Assembly (NCBI RefSeq): GCF_000283155.1
Contig: NW_004454207.1
Coordinates: 15,952,783-16,016,782 of the forward strand
Reading direction: 5' to 3'
Length of the DNA: 64,000 nt
Source of the DNA: Ceratotherium simum simum
Lineage: Eukaryota > Chordata > Mammalia > Perissodactyla > Rhinocerotidae
Below are positions 22,765 through 34,621 of this stretch, piece after piece. Below the pieces are notes generated by a model, which did no database searches, was not told where the DNA came from, and saw only the letters and a program-made list of their open reading frames with translations. The stretch's first letter is position 1, and each line of letters starts with the position of its first letter. A program made the position numbers and the translations under genes.

Positions 22765-24726
22765 TCTTTCTTTCTTTATTATGTAAGTTTCAGGTGTATA
22801 ACATTATCATTTGACATCTGTGTACGCTACAAAGTGATCAACCTCCAAAAGTCTAGTTACCATCCATCACCCTACCCCTCACCCCTTGACGCCCTTCACC
22901 CCTTTCGGCTACCCCTCAATCCCCTTACCCTCTGGTAACCACCAATCTGTTCTTTGTTTCTATGAGTTTGTTTTTGTTTTGTTTGTTTGTTTGTTTTTAG
23001 ATTCCACTTATGAATGAAATCATATGGTATTTGTCTTTCTCCTTCTGACTTATTTCACTTAGCATAATACCCTTAAGGTCCATTTATGTTGTTGCAAATG
23101 GAAAGATTTCACTTTTTTGTGTGTCTTAGTAGTATTTCATTGAATATATATACCACATCTTCTTTATCAGTTCATTCATTGATGGAGACTTAGGTTGTTT
23201 CCATATCTTGGCTATTGTAAATAATGCGGCACTGAACATGGGGGTGCAGATATCTTTTCAAATTAGTGTTTTTGTATTCTTTGCAAAAATACCCAGTAGT
23301 GGAATACCTGGATCATATTGTAGTTCTATTTTTAGTTTTTTGAGGAATCTCTGTACTGTTTTCCATAGTGCATCAATTTACAATCTCATCAACAGTGTAC
23401 AAGGGTTCTCTTTTCTCTGCATCTTCTCCAACAGTTGTTATTGCTTGTCTTTTTGATAATAGCCATTCTGACAGGTGTGAGTTGATATCATTGTGGTTTT
23501 GATTTGCATTTCCCTAATAATTAGTGATGTTGAACATCTTTTCATGTGCCTGTTGGCCATCTGTTTATCTTCTTTGGAAAAATGTCTATTGAGATCCTCT
23601 GCCCTGTTTTTTAATTGGGCAGTTTGTTTTGTTGTTGTTGAGTTGTATGAGTTCTTTATATATTTTGGATATTAACCCCTTATTGGATATATGATTTGCA
23701 AATATCTTCTCCCATTCAGTGAGTTGTCTTTTCATTTTGATGATGGGTTCTGTTGCTTTGCAGAAGCTTTTTGGTTTGATGTAGTCCCATTTGTTTATTT
23801 TTGTTTTTGTTTCCCTTGCTTTTGGAGTCAGATCCACAAAAACATCACTAAGACCAAGGTCAAGGAACTTACTGGCTATATTTTCTTCTAGGGATTTTAT
23901 GGTTTCAGATCTTACATTTAAATCTTTAATCCATTTTGAGTTAATTTTTTTGTATGGTGTAAAATCGTGATCGAGTTTCATTCTTTTGCTTCTGGCTGTC
24001 CAGTTTTCCCGCCACCATTTATTGAAGAGACTGTCTTTTCTCCATCGTATGTTCTTGGCTCCTTTGTCATAAATTAATTGTCCGTATATGTGTGGGTTTA
24101 TTTCTGGGCTCTCAGTTCTGTTCCATTGATCTGTGTGTCTGTTTTTGTGCCAGTACCATGCTGTTTTCATTACTATAGCTTTGTAATATCGTTTGAAATC
24201 AGAGAGTGTGATACATCCAGCATTGTTCTTCTTTCTCAAGATTACTTTGGCTATTTGGGATCTTTTGTGGTTCCATACAAATTTTAGAATTATTTGTTCT
24301 AGTTCTGTGAGATATGCCATTGGAATTTTGATAGGGATTGTATTGAATCTGTAGAATGCTTTTGGTAGTATGGACATTTTCACAATATTAATTCTTCCAA
24401 TCCATGAGCATGGCATATCTTTCCATTTATTTGTGTCGTCTTCAGTTTCTTTCATCAATGTCTTATAGTTTTCAGTGCACAGGTCTTTAACCTCCTTGGT
24501 TAAGTTTATTCCTAGGCATTTTATTCTTTTTGATGTAATTGTAAATGAGATTATTTTCTTAATTTCTCTTTTCGGTAGTTAGTTATTAGTGTATAGAAAC
24601 ACCACAGATTTCTGTATATTGATTTTGTATCCTCTGACTTTACTAAATGCATGTATTAGTTCTAACAGGTTTTTTTGGTGGAGTCTTTAGGGTTTTCTAT
24701 ATATAGTATCATGTCATCTGAAAACA
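22765..24726 (-). mobile_element. 5'-truncated L1 with TSD
   Basis: A single minus-strand L1 insertion of about 1.96 kb. The T/C-rich run at its left end ('tctttctttcttta') is the tail. TSD 'taaactcttag' lies at 22754-22764 and 24727-24737. It covers the 3' UTR and the last third of ORF2. A (TTTG)n tract sits at about 22973-22997. It retains the longest L1 frame in the window. Confidence 0.9.
23586..24458 (-). pseudogene. L1 ORF2p remnant, 290 codons
   Basis: Open frame encoding the region downstream of the L1 reverse transcriptase. Recognisable pieces in order are '[19 protein letters not shown]', '[11 protein letters not shown]'-like text, '[20 protein letters not shown]', '[16 protein letters not shown]', '[13 protein letters not shown]' and '[18 protein letters not shown]'. 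It ends early ('KKQGRGSQ') by frameshift or substitution before the usual C-terminus. The catalytic reverse transcriptase and endonuclease domains lie upstream and are absent because the insertion is truncated. Not a host gene. Confidence 0.92.
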
Positions 24727-24737
24727 TAAACTCTTAG

Positions 24738-25316
24738 CCTTTATAACAACTAATTTGATATTTAATTTTTTTAAAGTAGAAGGTAAAACTTACTCATCAT
24801 TGGCATCTTATGTTCAAGTGAGATGAGTGTTACCAGTGCCCCTAAATTCCCTATAGTTAATCAAGTCTTAAAACTAAACAGCAAAGTCTCTTTTTCAAGC
24901 AAATGTACAAAACTCTAGAGATTAAAGGCATCATCTTCTGCTATAATTTAAATATTCATACTATGGTTAGATATATTTCCTGGAGATATATTCAGTTATA
25001 GCCAAGAATGGCATGTTTAAAATTACTAAAATTATTTCTGTTCTTCACCTGAAAAATGCAGTTATATCACCAGCTGTAATTTAGTGCAGTACATAGCCTA
25101 GTTTTGAGTGGAATTAAGCCTCTTAAAAATGTCTTTTAATTATAGCCATTAATTGTGACCATTTTCATTAACCAAGTTTTTTTGTTGTTTTAATTCCATC
25201 TTCTTGTAATTTTATTTTAAAATTCTGAAAGATCTTTGTTTTCAATGTGAATTAGTTTGACCAAGTAAATTTGCTTTGTACCTCCTTGGGCAGTAGCATG
25301 ATATGTTTGCAAAAAA
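24738..25316. other. No feature recognised
   Basis: AT-rich sequence without clear repeats or gene signals. Confidence 0.45.
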
Positions 25317-25525
25317 ATGGGTTTTAGAGTCAGTTAACACTATGTTTGAATTCCACTTATGCCTTTCATTTGCTTGTGATCTTGAAAAGTTACTGATGTT
25401 TTCTTGGTTTCAGTGTTCTCATATGTAATAAGGGATTAACACCCAATATGCAGTGCTCTTCTAATGAGTCACTTAGACAACATGTATGCTTGGCACATAA
25501 CAGATGCTCAATAAATGTTAGTTCT
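25317..25525 (+). mobile_element. MIR SINE
   Basis: 'gggttttagagtcagttaac', 'tgcttgtgatcttgaaaagt' and 'gcacataacagatgctcaat' follow the MIR consensus order. Worn, as expected for this ancient tRNA-derived SINE. Confidence 0.7.
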
Positions 25526-25724
25526 TTACCCTTTTCCAAAAGATCCTGTCTTCGGGGCCATTTCTGTTAAATAGAAAATAAAAACAAAAACCTTGCAAAT
25601 CTTTCTCAAAAATGAATTAAATGTGGTTGTAACCTGTGGTCTGATTTTGACAAAATGGTGAAACAACAGAAACAAATCTGTTTTCTTCTAAATCTACTTT
25701 AAGAAACCCTCTTCCTTTTTCACC

Positions 25725-25890
25725 ATCACCTGGTAGACACCACCACTTACTTGCTGTGACTTGAACAAGTTCCTTAATGTCCCTGTGCCTGTTCCTTATC
25801 TGTAAATTGGAGATAATAATAGTGCCTACATCATGTGGTTGTTATGAAGATCAATTCAATTAATTCAAATAAATGTTTATATAAATAGTC
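25725..25890 (+). mobile_element. MIR SINE
   Basis: 'cttgctgtgacttgaacaag', 'ctgtaaattggagataataa' and 'gtggttgttatgaagatcaa' match the MIR core and tail. Confidence 0.75.
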
Positions 25891-26580
25891 AATTTATATT
25901 AGCTACCAATATTATTTGGAAAGGTTTTGTATTTCTTTTTACTAATGCTCAAGAACCGCCTCCCAACCCCCATAGCCTGGCTTAAATCTAACTTTCAGAT
26001 TTTCATATATTCCCACCACCAACAAGATCCAATGTAATTCTGCTAAACTCAAGTGCAGATGGTGCACTTAATTTCAGGAGGTTCCCAGAGCCCTTGAAGT
26101 CCATTCTTAGATCCCTTAACATACTTAAAAACATTTAATTTGGGAGATATGCAAAGGAATTTATAATATTTTTGAGCTCAGAAGTATAACAGAGCTCCAA
26201 ATATATAGCCTAACATTTGGAGTTTATATAAAATGATTTATATTGTTTTTAAACATCTTTAGTATGGATTTATTTCTACATCTTCCAAGTTCAGTCGCTT
26301 ATGCTTCCATGGATGCCTTTTCCTGGCTTTTCTATCCAAGTTCATAGCATATATTTTACTACAAAGGTATTCTAATGTATGTGTCCTCATTTTGCTGTTT
26401 CTGGCTCAGAGGGAGAGTTTCCATTATGTCAAACATAGCGATTATTCCACTAGCTTTTTTAAAAAGTGCTCATTTTCCTCCCTTCAAAGACATGCAAAAC
26501 AGAAATCTTTCATAATTCTCTTTACATAATGGGGTCCTATTGTGTGAGTCGGCATAAGCAAGACATCCTGCAGTGAATCA

Positions 26581-26610
26581 TTCTTTCTTTCTTTCTTCCT
26601 TTCTTTCTTT
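26581..26610. repeat. (TTTC)n microsatellite
   Basis: Seven tetranucleotide steps with one 'ttcc' interruption. Confidence 0.85.
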
Positions 26611-26920
26611 GACTAAAGGTATCAAGTCATTGTCTTTTTATTGATAGATCCAAATTTCATCTCCCAGGTAATTGATTAAGGATGAATCATCAAAAATTTG
26701 TCACAATTCAAATAGACAAAGAATGTAAATAATAGGTCTGCAATATGAACGCATATAAGAAAGGAAGGAGAATGGAAATAGCATCAGAGCAATAGACCTT
26801 TTCATTTTAAATATTTTGTTCAGTTTATTTCAGAACTGTGCACACTGTCAGGGATAATGAGTAAGCAGGAACCTCAATAAATGGCAAAGTCCAGCCTTAA
26901 CAATTTGTTTTATAAAAGTT

Positions 26921-26925
26921 AAAAA

Positions 26926-26961
<36 letters not shown>
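26921..26961. repeat. Poly(A) followed by (TA)n
   Basis: About 14 A followed by about 13 TA units. Confidence 0.85.
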
Positions 26962-26965
<4 letters not shown>

Positions 26966-27374
26966 TGTCTCCAGTTTTATAAATTATGGTCTGGACGGTA
27001 CCTAAAACAGAAATTTCACGTAGCAGTACTAGAGTGCCCAAAGTATTCCAGTTATATACATTTAGCCTTTTCTTCATTGCTATAGAAATGGGAAGGGAAA
27101 CAGGACTGGATCTTTTCTGCAAAAAGTAAGGGGATGGGTTCTGGTGAGGTAGAGAAATGATTCAGTTTTAGTTTTCTGTGATTAAAAATGATTGGGATCT
27201 AGGAAAAAGTATGAGTCACTCCAGGAGCGTGCATTTCCAAGCAGGAAATGTAGTTGTTGTGATGCCCAGGACCCGAAATTCCTGAAAAAAATTCTCCTTT
27301 TGTCATTTGAGTGTTTTCGAGAATTGATCAAGTAATTGGCATATATTTCATTCCTAATGCCAACTCTGACCTCA

Positions 27375-27490
27375 ATAGTGGTAGGAGCCATATCTTATTT
27401 ATCTGAATATTTTTCAGTAACTGGTATACTACCTGGCACAAAACAGACACTTGTCTATATTTTAATAAATGAAAGAGCCAATAAATGAAA
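27375..27490 (+). mobile_element. Probable L2 3' end
   Basis: 'ctacctggcacaaaacagac' then 'ttaataaatgaaagag' resembles the L2 tail ('cctggcacatagtaggcgct' and 'aataaatatttgttgaatga' in the consensus). Confidence 0.5.
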
Positions 27491-28480
27491 TCTGCTGAAT
27501 ATTATGTTAAACTTGAAACTTCATTGATGTTAATTTTTATTTGAATGTATATGTAGGGGGTGTGGGTATGACTGAATGAATTTGAATTTATATTTATATA
27601 TTATATATATATTTATAAATATATACAGTTATATATGAATGTGTATGCATCTATATATTTATCTATATAGGTGAGGAGAGAGACTTGATATGTCATTTGT
27701 CTTGTTATTCATTATATTATATCCTCGAGGACAGAGCTTCTGTTTTCTACTTCCTATGGAGAGCTCTACATTTTCTAAAGTAATATTATACATAGGTTGA
27801 AGCACAGTTTATGTAGTGTGAACAAAGAATATTGCTTATAAGATTTGGACTTTAAAAATTTCAATATCTGCTTTTTAATTAGCAACAAAGTAAAGATAAA
27901 AGTAGCAATTTTCCCACCATTTTGTATGTATGATTTTCATTTCTTTTAAAGAATTACTACATTCTTCTCATTCCCAAAATCGTGTGCCATATCTTTTTCG
28001 TTTTGAAGTAAATTATACTAATTTAAATGTATTTTCACATTGAGAGTTTGGTGGTGAGCATTGCTGGCATTCTGCAGGACAGTTTCATGCAACGCTACAT
28101 GTAAGTCTCTCTGTTACTGTAATCAGGGCTGCTGTCAGTTGTCATGGCCGACTGCCAACTGGTGGAGTCAGTGGTTGTATTTTATCTTCCTAAGGAAAAC
28201 TAATTCAGCAAGCTATAGAACATAACTGCTGGCCTGTGACTTGTTTATTTTTTAAATAAACATGCAGTGCATGGAGGGAATCACCATTCTGTGCCTATTG
28301 TTTACTTTAGTCAGAGAGACATAATGTTTTGGTTGCAGTGTATTTGAAAAGAGAATATTGGGGAGGCATAACAGCAGCTGTATCTAGCTTGTATAATATT
28401 TATGGCTTTCCTTTTCTGAGATGCGACCAAGTTCTGTATTTTTGTGAGTTTTGTATTTTGAACATAAAAAGGTGGGAAAT
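27491..28480. other. Low-repeat DNA, possible conserved non-coding
   Basis: AT-rich runs at 27590-27670. The stretch 28050-28330 has no recognisable repeat and higher complexity than its surroundings. No gene seen. Confidence 0.35.
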
Positions 28481-28497
28481 CTTTGGTACTGAATTTT

Positions 28498-28708
28498 TTT
28501 TTTTTAATAATTTTATTTATTTATTTATTTTTCCCCAAAGCCCCAGTAGATAGTTGTATGTCATAGCTGCACATCCTTCTAGTTGCTGTATGTGGGACGC
28601 GGCCTCAGCATGGCCGGAGAAGCAGTGCATCGGTGCGCACCCGGGATCCGAACCCGGGCCGCCAGCAGTGGAGTGCGCACGCTTAACCGCTACGCCACGG
28701 GGCCGGCC
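28498..28708 (-). mobile_element. ERE SINE
   Basis: Reverse-complement ERE: T-rich run, 'ccccagtagatagttgtatg', 'gggatccgaacccgggccgc' and terminal 'ccacggggccggccc'. Perfect TSD 'ctttggtactgaatttt' (28481-28497 and about 28709-28725). It shares the 'tagatagttgtatgtcatag' tail with the copy at 12122, pointing to one subfamily. Confidence 0.95.
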
Positions 28709-28725
28709 CTTTGGTACTGAATTTT

Positions 28726-30309
28726 AAGGAGAAATAGTGGCTAAATGGAACAAAATACAAAAAGGACCTTCAAGTATTTTACTTTCTGATCTTCAACATC
28801 ATCAGTCAGCTGTGGAGTTATGTTTCCTAAGTATACATAAAGTATTGAATGGTTAAAACTATTGGACATCTTTGGAAAATATGAAATCCATAAAATTATT
28901 GTATTGGCTTTAATTCAAGTATGAAGAGATATGTAATACATGTGGTGATAATTGAAGTGTACTTTGAAGGAAGTTAAATAATGCTTTATTCCGCTCTTAA
29001 CCAGGTTAAACTTGAGCATATAAGCCAAAGATTTGCCAAGTTAAAAGTGAAAATATAAGAGAAGCACAGCATGTTAATTGATTGCTCTCTGGAAGAAAAA
29101 GTGATTTGACTAGGATTCCCTTCTTAAATGGCAACCTTAAGAACAGAGGTTTAGTCTTTTTGGCTTGGTGGCCAAACTTTAAGAGATAATAAGCTGTCCT
29201 TAGAATCTTTGTAAATCTCTGTGACAGTTTCATGATAGTATACTGCAGTGCTTGAATCTGGTCCATTACTCTAATGAAGAATCCCAAATGAATTTAATGT
29301 TCTTTCTTTTATCCATGTTTCTTTCATTGATTCTGGCTTATAATTCTGGACAGAAGATTTAAGGTAGCCAATGTGCCAAAATACTGCAGCATGTTGGCAT
29401 GCAAGAAAGGACACGAGAAAAACAGAAATAGCCTGTGACCTCTAGCCAGTAAATGTTGCAGACAAGAAGGGATCAGACTCAAGCAACAATAACCCTCAAT
29501 GGGTTAAGTCAAAGTTTCTATGAAATACCAAACTAACACTTCTAGTCCTTCATCAAAATGGCATTCATTAATTTGTTCTTTAGGCATTTATTGAGTGCCA
29601 GATATGTGCCAGCTGTAAGTAGTTCACCATCTTGTACAGCATGTGCTTTGGATAAATTTTCCGAGAGGTAACAGATTTACCTAACTCAGCTGTCCTCTCT
29701 TGCCGGCCTATCTTATAACCAAAACTATATACTGTGAAATAGCTAATCAGAGTAGAGGCAGTAGAATATAGTAAAACTTGTCAGCAAAATATTTATAGAA
29801 CATGATTTTAGATTCACCAATACTGCTTTAATGCTGTGACCTCCCGCTCTCTTATCAACCTTATGTTCAGCTCTCATCTTCTCTATATAGTCTTGCAACT
29901 TTTACAGGATCCTTCCTATTGGCTAGTAAAATAGTTTTTGTTTTGTTTTTCTATGCTTGCTGACTTTACTCCCTTACCTACCATTCATATTTCAATAAAT
30001 TTCCTATCCTAACAATTTCAGTGAAATTACCCTGATTAAAGTCAATGAAAATCTCCACTTAGGTCAGTCTGATGGAAACATTTTGGTCCCCATTTTAGAT
30101 TTCCTCTCAGTAGCATTAGACAGCAAAAGTTTCAGGATGATGGAAAGTAGCCATCTGAGTTATGAATGAGGTGACTGGGGGACCATCAAATGTGTATAGT
30201 GAAGAAAAGTGACAGAGATGATGCAAGGATTTTAGCTTTGGTTACTGAGAGCATAATGATGCATTAAAATATAAATGAAGTAAAGCAGGAATTTTTAAAA
30301 AGAATAATT
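28726..30309. other. No gene recognised
   Basis: Mostly unique-looking AT-rich DNA. A short 'ggcatttattgagtgccaga' phrase at 29583 resembles an old repeat but is too short to name. Confidence 0.45.
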
Positions 30310-30386
30310 AGCTTGTTTTTAGGTATATTGAGTGAAGTGGAAACATAGAAGCTTGTTTTTAGGTATATTGAGTGAAGTGGAAACAT
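30310..30386 (+). repeat. Perfect tandem duplication, 40-bp period
   Basis: Two identical 37-bp copies, 30310-30346 and 30350-30386, each starting 'agcttgtttttaggtatatt', separated by 'aga'. No differences, so the duplication is recent or kept identical. Confidence 0.95.
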
Positions 30387-31443
30387 CCTTTCTATCAGAA
30401 GGAATACCAAGATACAAATATCTACTTGGGAATGGAGTATAAGAAATAAATGAAAGGTAGTGAGAGAGCTGAGGCCAAGGTGTACAATGAAAAAAAGGGT
30501 AAATGATGGGACCCTGGGAGGATACTGAGGTGGAGATGGGAAGAGAGAGCAGTGAAAAAAAATGGGAAGAGTGATGAGAGAGAAAAACCAAGAATAATAA
30601 GTACCCTAAGTCAAAGAAATAGAACTTTGAATAATGAGAAAATGTGCAGATAAATATCAAATAATTTGAAGACTGTCTGGGGACTTTTGGATGCGGTGAT
30701 TAGAGCTTGATTGTAAGCTATGTGAGAGCAATTTCTTCAGAATTTAGCGAGCAAGTCAGCGAGTAAGTGTAAACAAAAGATATGGATGTTCCCTTTAAGA
30801 ATATTTAAAAGTGAGGTGAATGGGAATTGGATGGAGCCATGGATTTAGGGGAAATCAGGATGGAGAGAAGGTTGTTTTGTTTTGTTATGATTTTAATCTG
30901 AGTAATACAAACACGTGGCAACAAATTAATCAAACAAGGATCCCCTGCTTTTTACCTTCTGTTTTTAAGTCTCACTCAACAAAGTTAAGCTATTTTTAAT
31001 ATTTTTGTTCTTCTGATGGAAACCTCCATATTTAGACAATATGCTTCTACTCCTATTCTTGAATTGTCACCGTAATGTAAAAGAGATAAGAGTTTAACTC
31101 ACTTAAATACTAACACTACCTTTCTAATTTTTGATGTCCACTTTATGAATTGTACACATTTTCTTCTTTTATTTCTTTATCAGAATTTCATAGTATCTCT
31201 TGATTGCCTATTTGATGGTATAATGATATTAAACCACTAAATTTTTCATCCACTTTTTCTCCCTGCTTCCATCTCCCAAATTTATCAGCTGTACTTTTAC
31301 TTTTACACTGGTAAGGGTAAAACCTATATCGTATCCTTCAGTCACTGTAAAGTCTTCCCTGCTCTCTCCATAGGAAATGTGAAAGATCCTGTTTCTCTCT
31401 CCTAGCGTGAACCCTCATGATTCAAAAGAATGTTTCTAGTAAC
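30387..31443. other. No gene recognised
   Basis: Purine-rich stretch (30420-30620), then AT-rich DNA. Parts may be old repeat sequence that I cannot assign. Confidence 0.4.
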
Positions 31444-31459
31444 AAGAGCAAATGACTTT

Positions 31460-31707
31460 TGGGGCCGGCCCGGTGGCGCAAGCGGTTAAGTGCACGCGCT
31501 CCGCTGCGGCAGCCCGGGGTTCGCAGGTTCGGATACTGGGCGCGCATGGACGCATCGCTTGTTAAGCCATGCTGTGGCAGCGTCCCATATAAAGTAGAGG
31601 AAGATGGCCACGGTTGTTAGCTCAGGGCCCATCTTCCTCAAGGAAACAAGGGGACGATTGGCATCAGATGTTAGCTCAGGGCTGGTCCTCCTCACAAAAA
31701 AAAAAAA
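31460..31707 (+). mobile_element. ERE SINE, young-looking
   Basis: Full plus-strand copy with a CpG-rich head ('ggcgcaagcggttaagtgca' then 'cgcgctccgctgcggc'), B-box-like 'ggttcggatactgg', two tail blocks and poly(A). Perfect 16-bp TSD 'aagagcaaatgacttt' at 31444-31459 and 31708-31723. The retained CpGs and perfect TSD suggest it is among the younger copies. Confidence 0.96.
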
Positions 31708-31723
31708 AAGAGCAAATGACTTT

Positions 31724-32033
31724 CTTTCCTTATATTTAATCAATTACTTAAATTTAATGGAACATTTTAGATTGTTTCCTAATTGGGCCATTAATTTCTT
31801 ATAGAAAATTTTCCCTTGAGTTTCTATTGGTGTTTTTTACTGTCTTTTAAGTCTTTATTAAATATTAATCACATATCAAAAATATTTATAGAAATTAAAT
31901 AGTAAATGTAGATTAAACTTCATATTTAAAGTTATATATTTCTGCTTATGCATTTTAATATATATTATGAAATATTTTATAAATTTTTAAATAATTATAT
32001 ACAATTCATAAATAAACCTATATGTCTATAGTT
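31724..32033. other. Very AT-rich spacer
   Basis: No feature recognised. Confidence 0.5.
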
Positions 32034-32034
32034 A

Positions 32035-32230
32035 CAGTCATGCATCACTTAATGATATGCTTTGAGAAATGCATCCTTAGGTGATTTCATCATTGTGCGA
32101 ACATCATAGAGTGTACATATACAAACCTAGATGGTATAGCCTGCTACATACTTAGGCTAAAATCTTATGGGACCAGTGTTGTATATGTGGTCCGTTGTTG
32201 ACCAAAAAGTCATTATGTGGCACGTGACTG
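32035..32230. mobile_element. Tigger/pogo-like MITE, copy 1
   Basis: Terminal inverted repeats 'cagtcatgcatcacttaatg' and 'cattatgtggcacgtgactg', flanked on both sides by TA, the target duplication of Tc1/mariner-pogo elements. No transposase frame remains. It aligns in opposite orientation with 53525-53727 (shared 'aacctagatggtatagcc' here and its complement there). Confidence 0.75.
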
Positions 32231-32409
32231 TAGTAATTTATAATATTAAAACTAAAGTTAAATATAAACATTAAAGATATCATAAATATTTAATATCTGT
32301 AAAATATTATTGAATATATATTAAAATACAATGTATAAGTTTTCAAGATTAGCAATAATGTAAACATTTATGAATCCATCAACTATTTAAAAAGATAAAA
32401 CATTACCAT

Positions 32410-32828
32410 TAACTTTGTAATCGCTTGAAAAGACTTCCCTACCACCATCCCCTTCCCTGCAGCTTTGAAGGCAACCACTAACATGAATTTAATATGTATT
32501 ATCTCTTGCCTTTTTATGGAGGTTTAACGTATATATTTGAATCCCCAAAATATATTGTTTAATTTTGCATGTTTGGGATCTTTACATAAATCAAATCATA
32601 ATTCTCTGTGAATTCTCTGAAAAGTTTTTCTTTCAAAATTTTGTTTCTGAAATACAACCATTTTTTTTTTTTTTGCTGGAAATCGTCCTATATATTGTTA
32701 TATAATATTCCATTGCATGAATATACCCAATTTATGTATTCAGTCTGCTGTTTACAGACAGGTAGACAGTTACTAATTGTTTCTGGTTTTGTTGTTTTTG
32801 TTTTTGTTATTGTGTTTTATGAAATTTC
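32410..32828 (-). mobile_element. Old L1 3'-region fragment
   Basis: 'aaggcaaccactaacatgaa', 'aatattccattgcatgaata' and 'agttactaattgtttctggt' match the L1 3' UTR as read on the complementary strand. More worn than the L1s at 17-25 kb. Confidence 0.6.
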
Positions 32829-32973
32829 TTTTTTTTTTTTGTGAGGAAGATCAGCCCTGAGGTAACATCCGATGCCAATCCTCCTTTTTGTTTTTTTGCT
32901 GAGGAAGACTGGCCCTGGGCTAACATCCACGCTCATCTTCCTCTACTTTATATGGGACGCTACCACAGCATGG
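32829..32973 (-). mobile_element. 5'-truncated ERE SINE
   Basis: Only the 3' part is present: T-run, 'gtgaggaagatcagccctga' block, 'gctgaggaagactggccctg' block, ending at 'accacagcatgg'. The tRNA-like head is absent. No clear TSD found. Confidence 0.88.
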
Positions 32974-33245
32974 TAATGGTTCTAGAAGCCTTCCAAATAA
33001 CAATTTGCAAATTTTAAATATATGGTCTTCTAATAGTACTTCAGATTTATTTTGAATGTGTTATTACGCTCTCATAAACCTATAAATACATCTTCATCTG
33101 GTATTCTTTAGATGCTTGCCATTATTAACAAAGTTTATGAATATTTTATATAATAATACAATTCTGCAAGTTGACATTAGGTTTATAAAGGACATTCATA
33201 TATAAAATATAAATTGATGAATTTGTATGACATGGGCTTACACAC

Positions 33246-33650
33246 TGTTGGTTGGGTTCTCCTGAAGCAGATGCTGAGACAGAGTTTGGAAGGTGCAAGA
33301 CATTTATTTGGAATCAATACCTGTGAAGAGAGGAGGGAGAAGGCACGACTGAACAGAGGGAGAAGCTAATTTGTGATGCAGGCCTGACAAAGCCCCAGTC
33401 AACCCAGTGGGGGACTCTGGAGCGAGTACTGCCCATCACAGTGTTCCACTCTGGGCTGAAATGACAGGGCCTTTACACCCCTGCCTGACTCAGTCACTGG
33501 GCACAGGCTGCCACTGGGAGGAGAATGGCCTCAGACAAGGCAGCTCACAGCAGCTGAGACTGACCCCGAAGGGGCTGCCAGCTGGAGGCTGCCTGCTGAC
33601 CACTCTTCTCACAGCTGGGCAGCAAGCCCTTCCTATACTTACTTTGTAAG
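33246..33650 (+). repeat. Unnamed interspersed repeat, copy 1
   Basis: 'gatgctgagacagagtttgg', 'gatgcaggcctgacaaagcc', 'tgactcagtcactgggcaca' and 'gctggaggctgcctgctgac'. Its first half resembles 34622-34800 ('ttctgagatggagttttgct'). I recall similar text in other mammals but cannot name the family. Confidence 0.5.
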
Positions 33651-33699
33651 TTCACCATTGTGAGGGCTTGAGAGTTTTGATACTTTTGGACCACAAAGC

Positions 33700-33795
33700 A
33701 ACCATAAGAATTACTAGTAAGTAGCAGAGCTGGGATTCAAACCCAGTCAGTTTGGCTTCAGAGTTCATGCTCTTAACCACTCTGCAGTCCTGTTT
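33700..33795 (-). mobile_element. MIR SINE fragment
   Basis: 'gcagagctgggattcaaacc' and 'catgctcttaaccactctgc' are the MIR head read on the opposite strand. Confidence 0.75.
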
Positions 33796-33799
33796 CCCT

Positions 33800-34621
33800 G
33801 ACCTGTTCAGTACAGAACTGCATGCATAGTATAAGCAAATGCACTACCTGTCTTCGTACTAATGACATATATATAAAGAACATGCGGGTTAAGCTTGTGT
33901 TATTATATGGTAAACTTTGAAACTATGTTAATCATTAAGAGGCTATCAAGAAGGTTCTCAATCAAGGAAGATCAAAGTATCATTTTTGCCCAGATCCTTT
34001 TTTTTAAATTGTCTGCACTAGATGTTGTTCTCTGACTCAAGTGGTCTCCTCTATTCCAAGCCAGTCTATTCTAACCTTTCTCATATAACCCAGGCTTCAC
34101 TGGCTTTTGAGCCAACCTGTTAAAGTAGACATTCCCTCCACTTGTAAATCTTCAATCCCTCAGAATTTCTTGGAGTCCCAAGGGAGTGCCTCACATGTTA
34201 TAAAAATGTTTGGTCTTCTACAGTATAGTGTCCAGGGTGTATTTCTGCTCCCCCTGCTCTTGTCTTTCCTTCTTCTGCTGTGCATAGGTGTATCCACAAG
34301 TTATAGCCATGTCTCAGGCTGCTTAGCCTCCAAGAGGGCGCTGCTGCCATGTTTCCCACTTCTGATGAAGAGATGGAAGAGTGAATGATACCACAGAGTA
34401 CTTAGAATTATTCCTCTCTCCTGACTACTATGAAATTGTTACTGGATCAAGCTGCCTCTCTGGTTGTTTCTTCCCTCATGCTGAATTCTCTCTCAGGACC
34501 TCAGATCCTCATCCACATAGATGTCTGTTGATCCATGGCCACCAGTTCACCAGATGTGTATTAACATTAGTGGCTATAGGCCAGTTTCAAGGTATATGTC
34601 TTATGTTACATTTCCTGAAAA
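33800..34621. other. No gene recognised
   Basis: Moderately complex sequence. The ORFs at 34107-34388 and 34381-34647 lack any recognisable domain, and I see no splice or promoter context supporting them. Confidence 0.4.

Larger units (their letters stand above)
25891..27370. other. AT-rich DNA with microsatellites
   Basis: No gene recognised. Contains the (TTTC)n and poly(A)-(TA)n tracts listed separately. Confidence 0.5.

Noticed and set aside
23586..24458. 290-codon ORF as a host gene
   Set aside because: The translation is L1 ORF2p, and the insertion is 5'-truncated with a TSD.
31460..31560. tRNA gene
   Set aside because: The A- and B-box-like sequence belongs to the head of an ERE SINE with poly(A) tail and TSD, not to a folded tRNA gene.
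33407..33649. 80-codon ORF
   Set aside because: It lies within an interspersed repeat and has no known domain.
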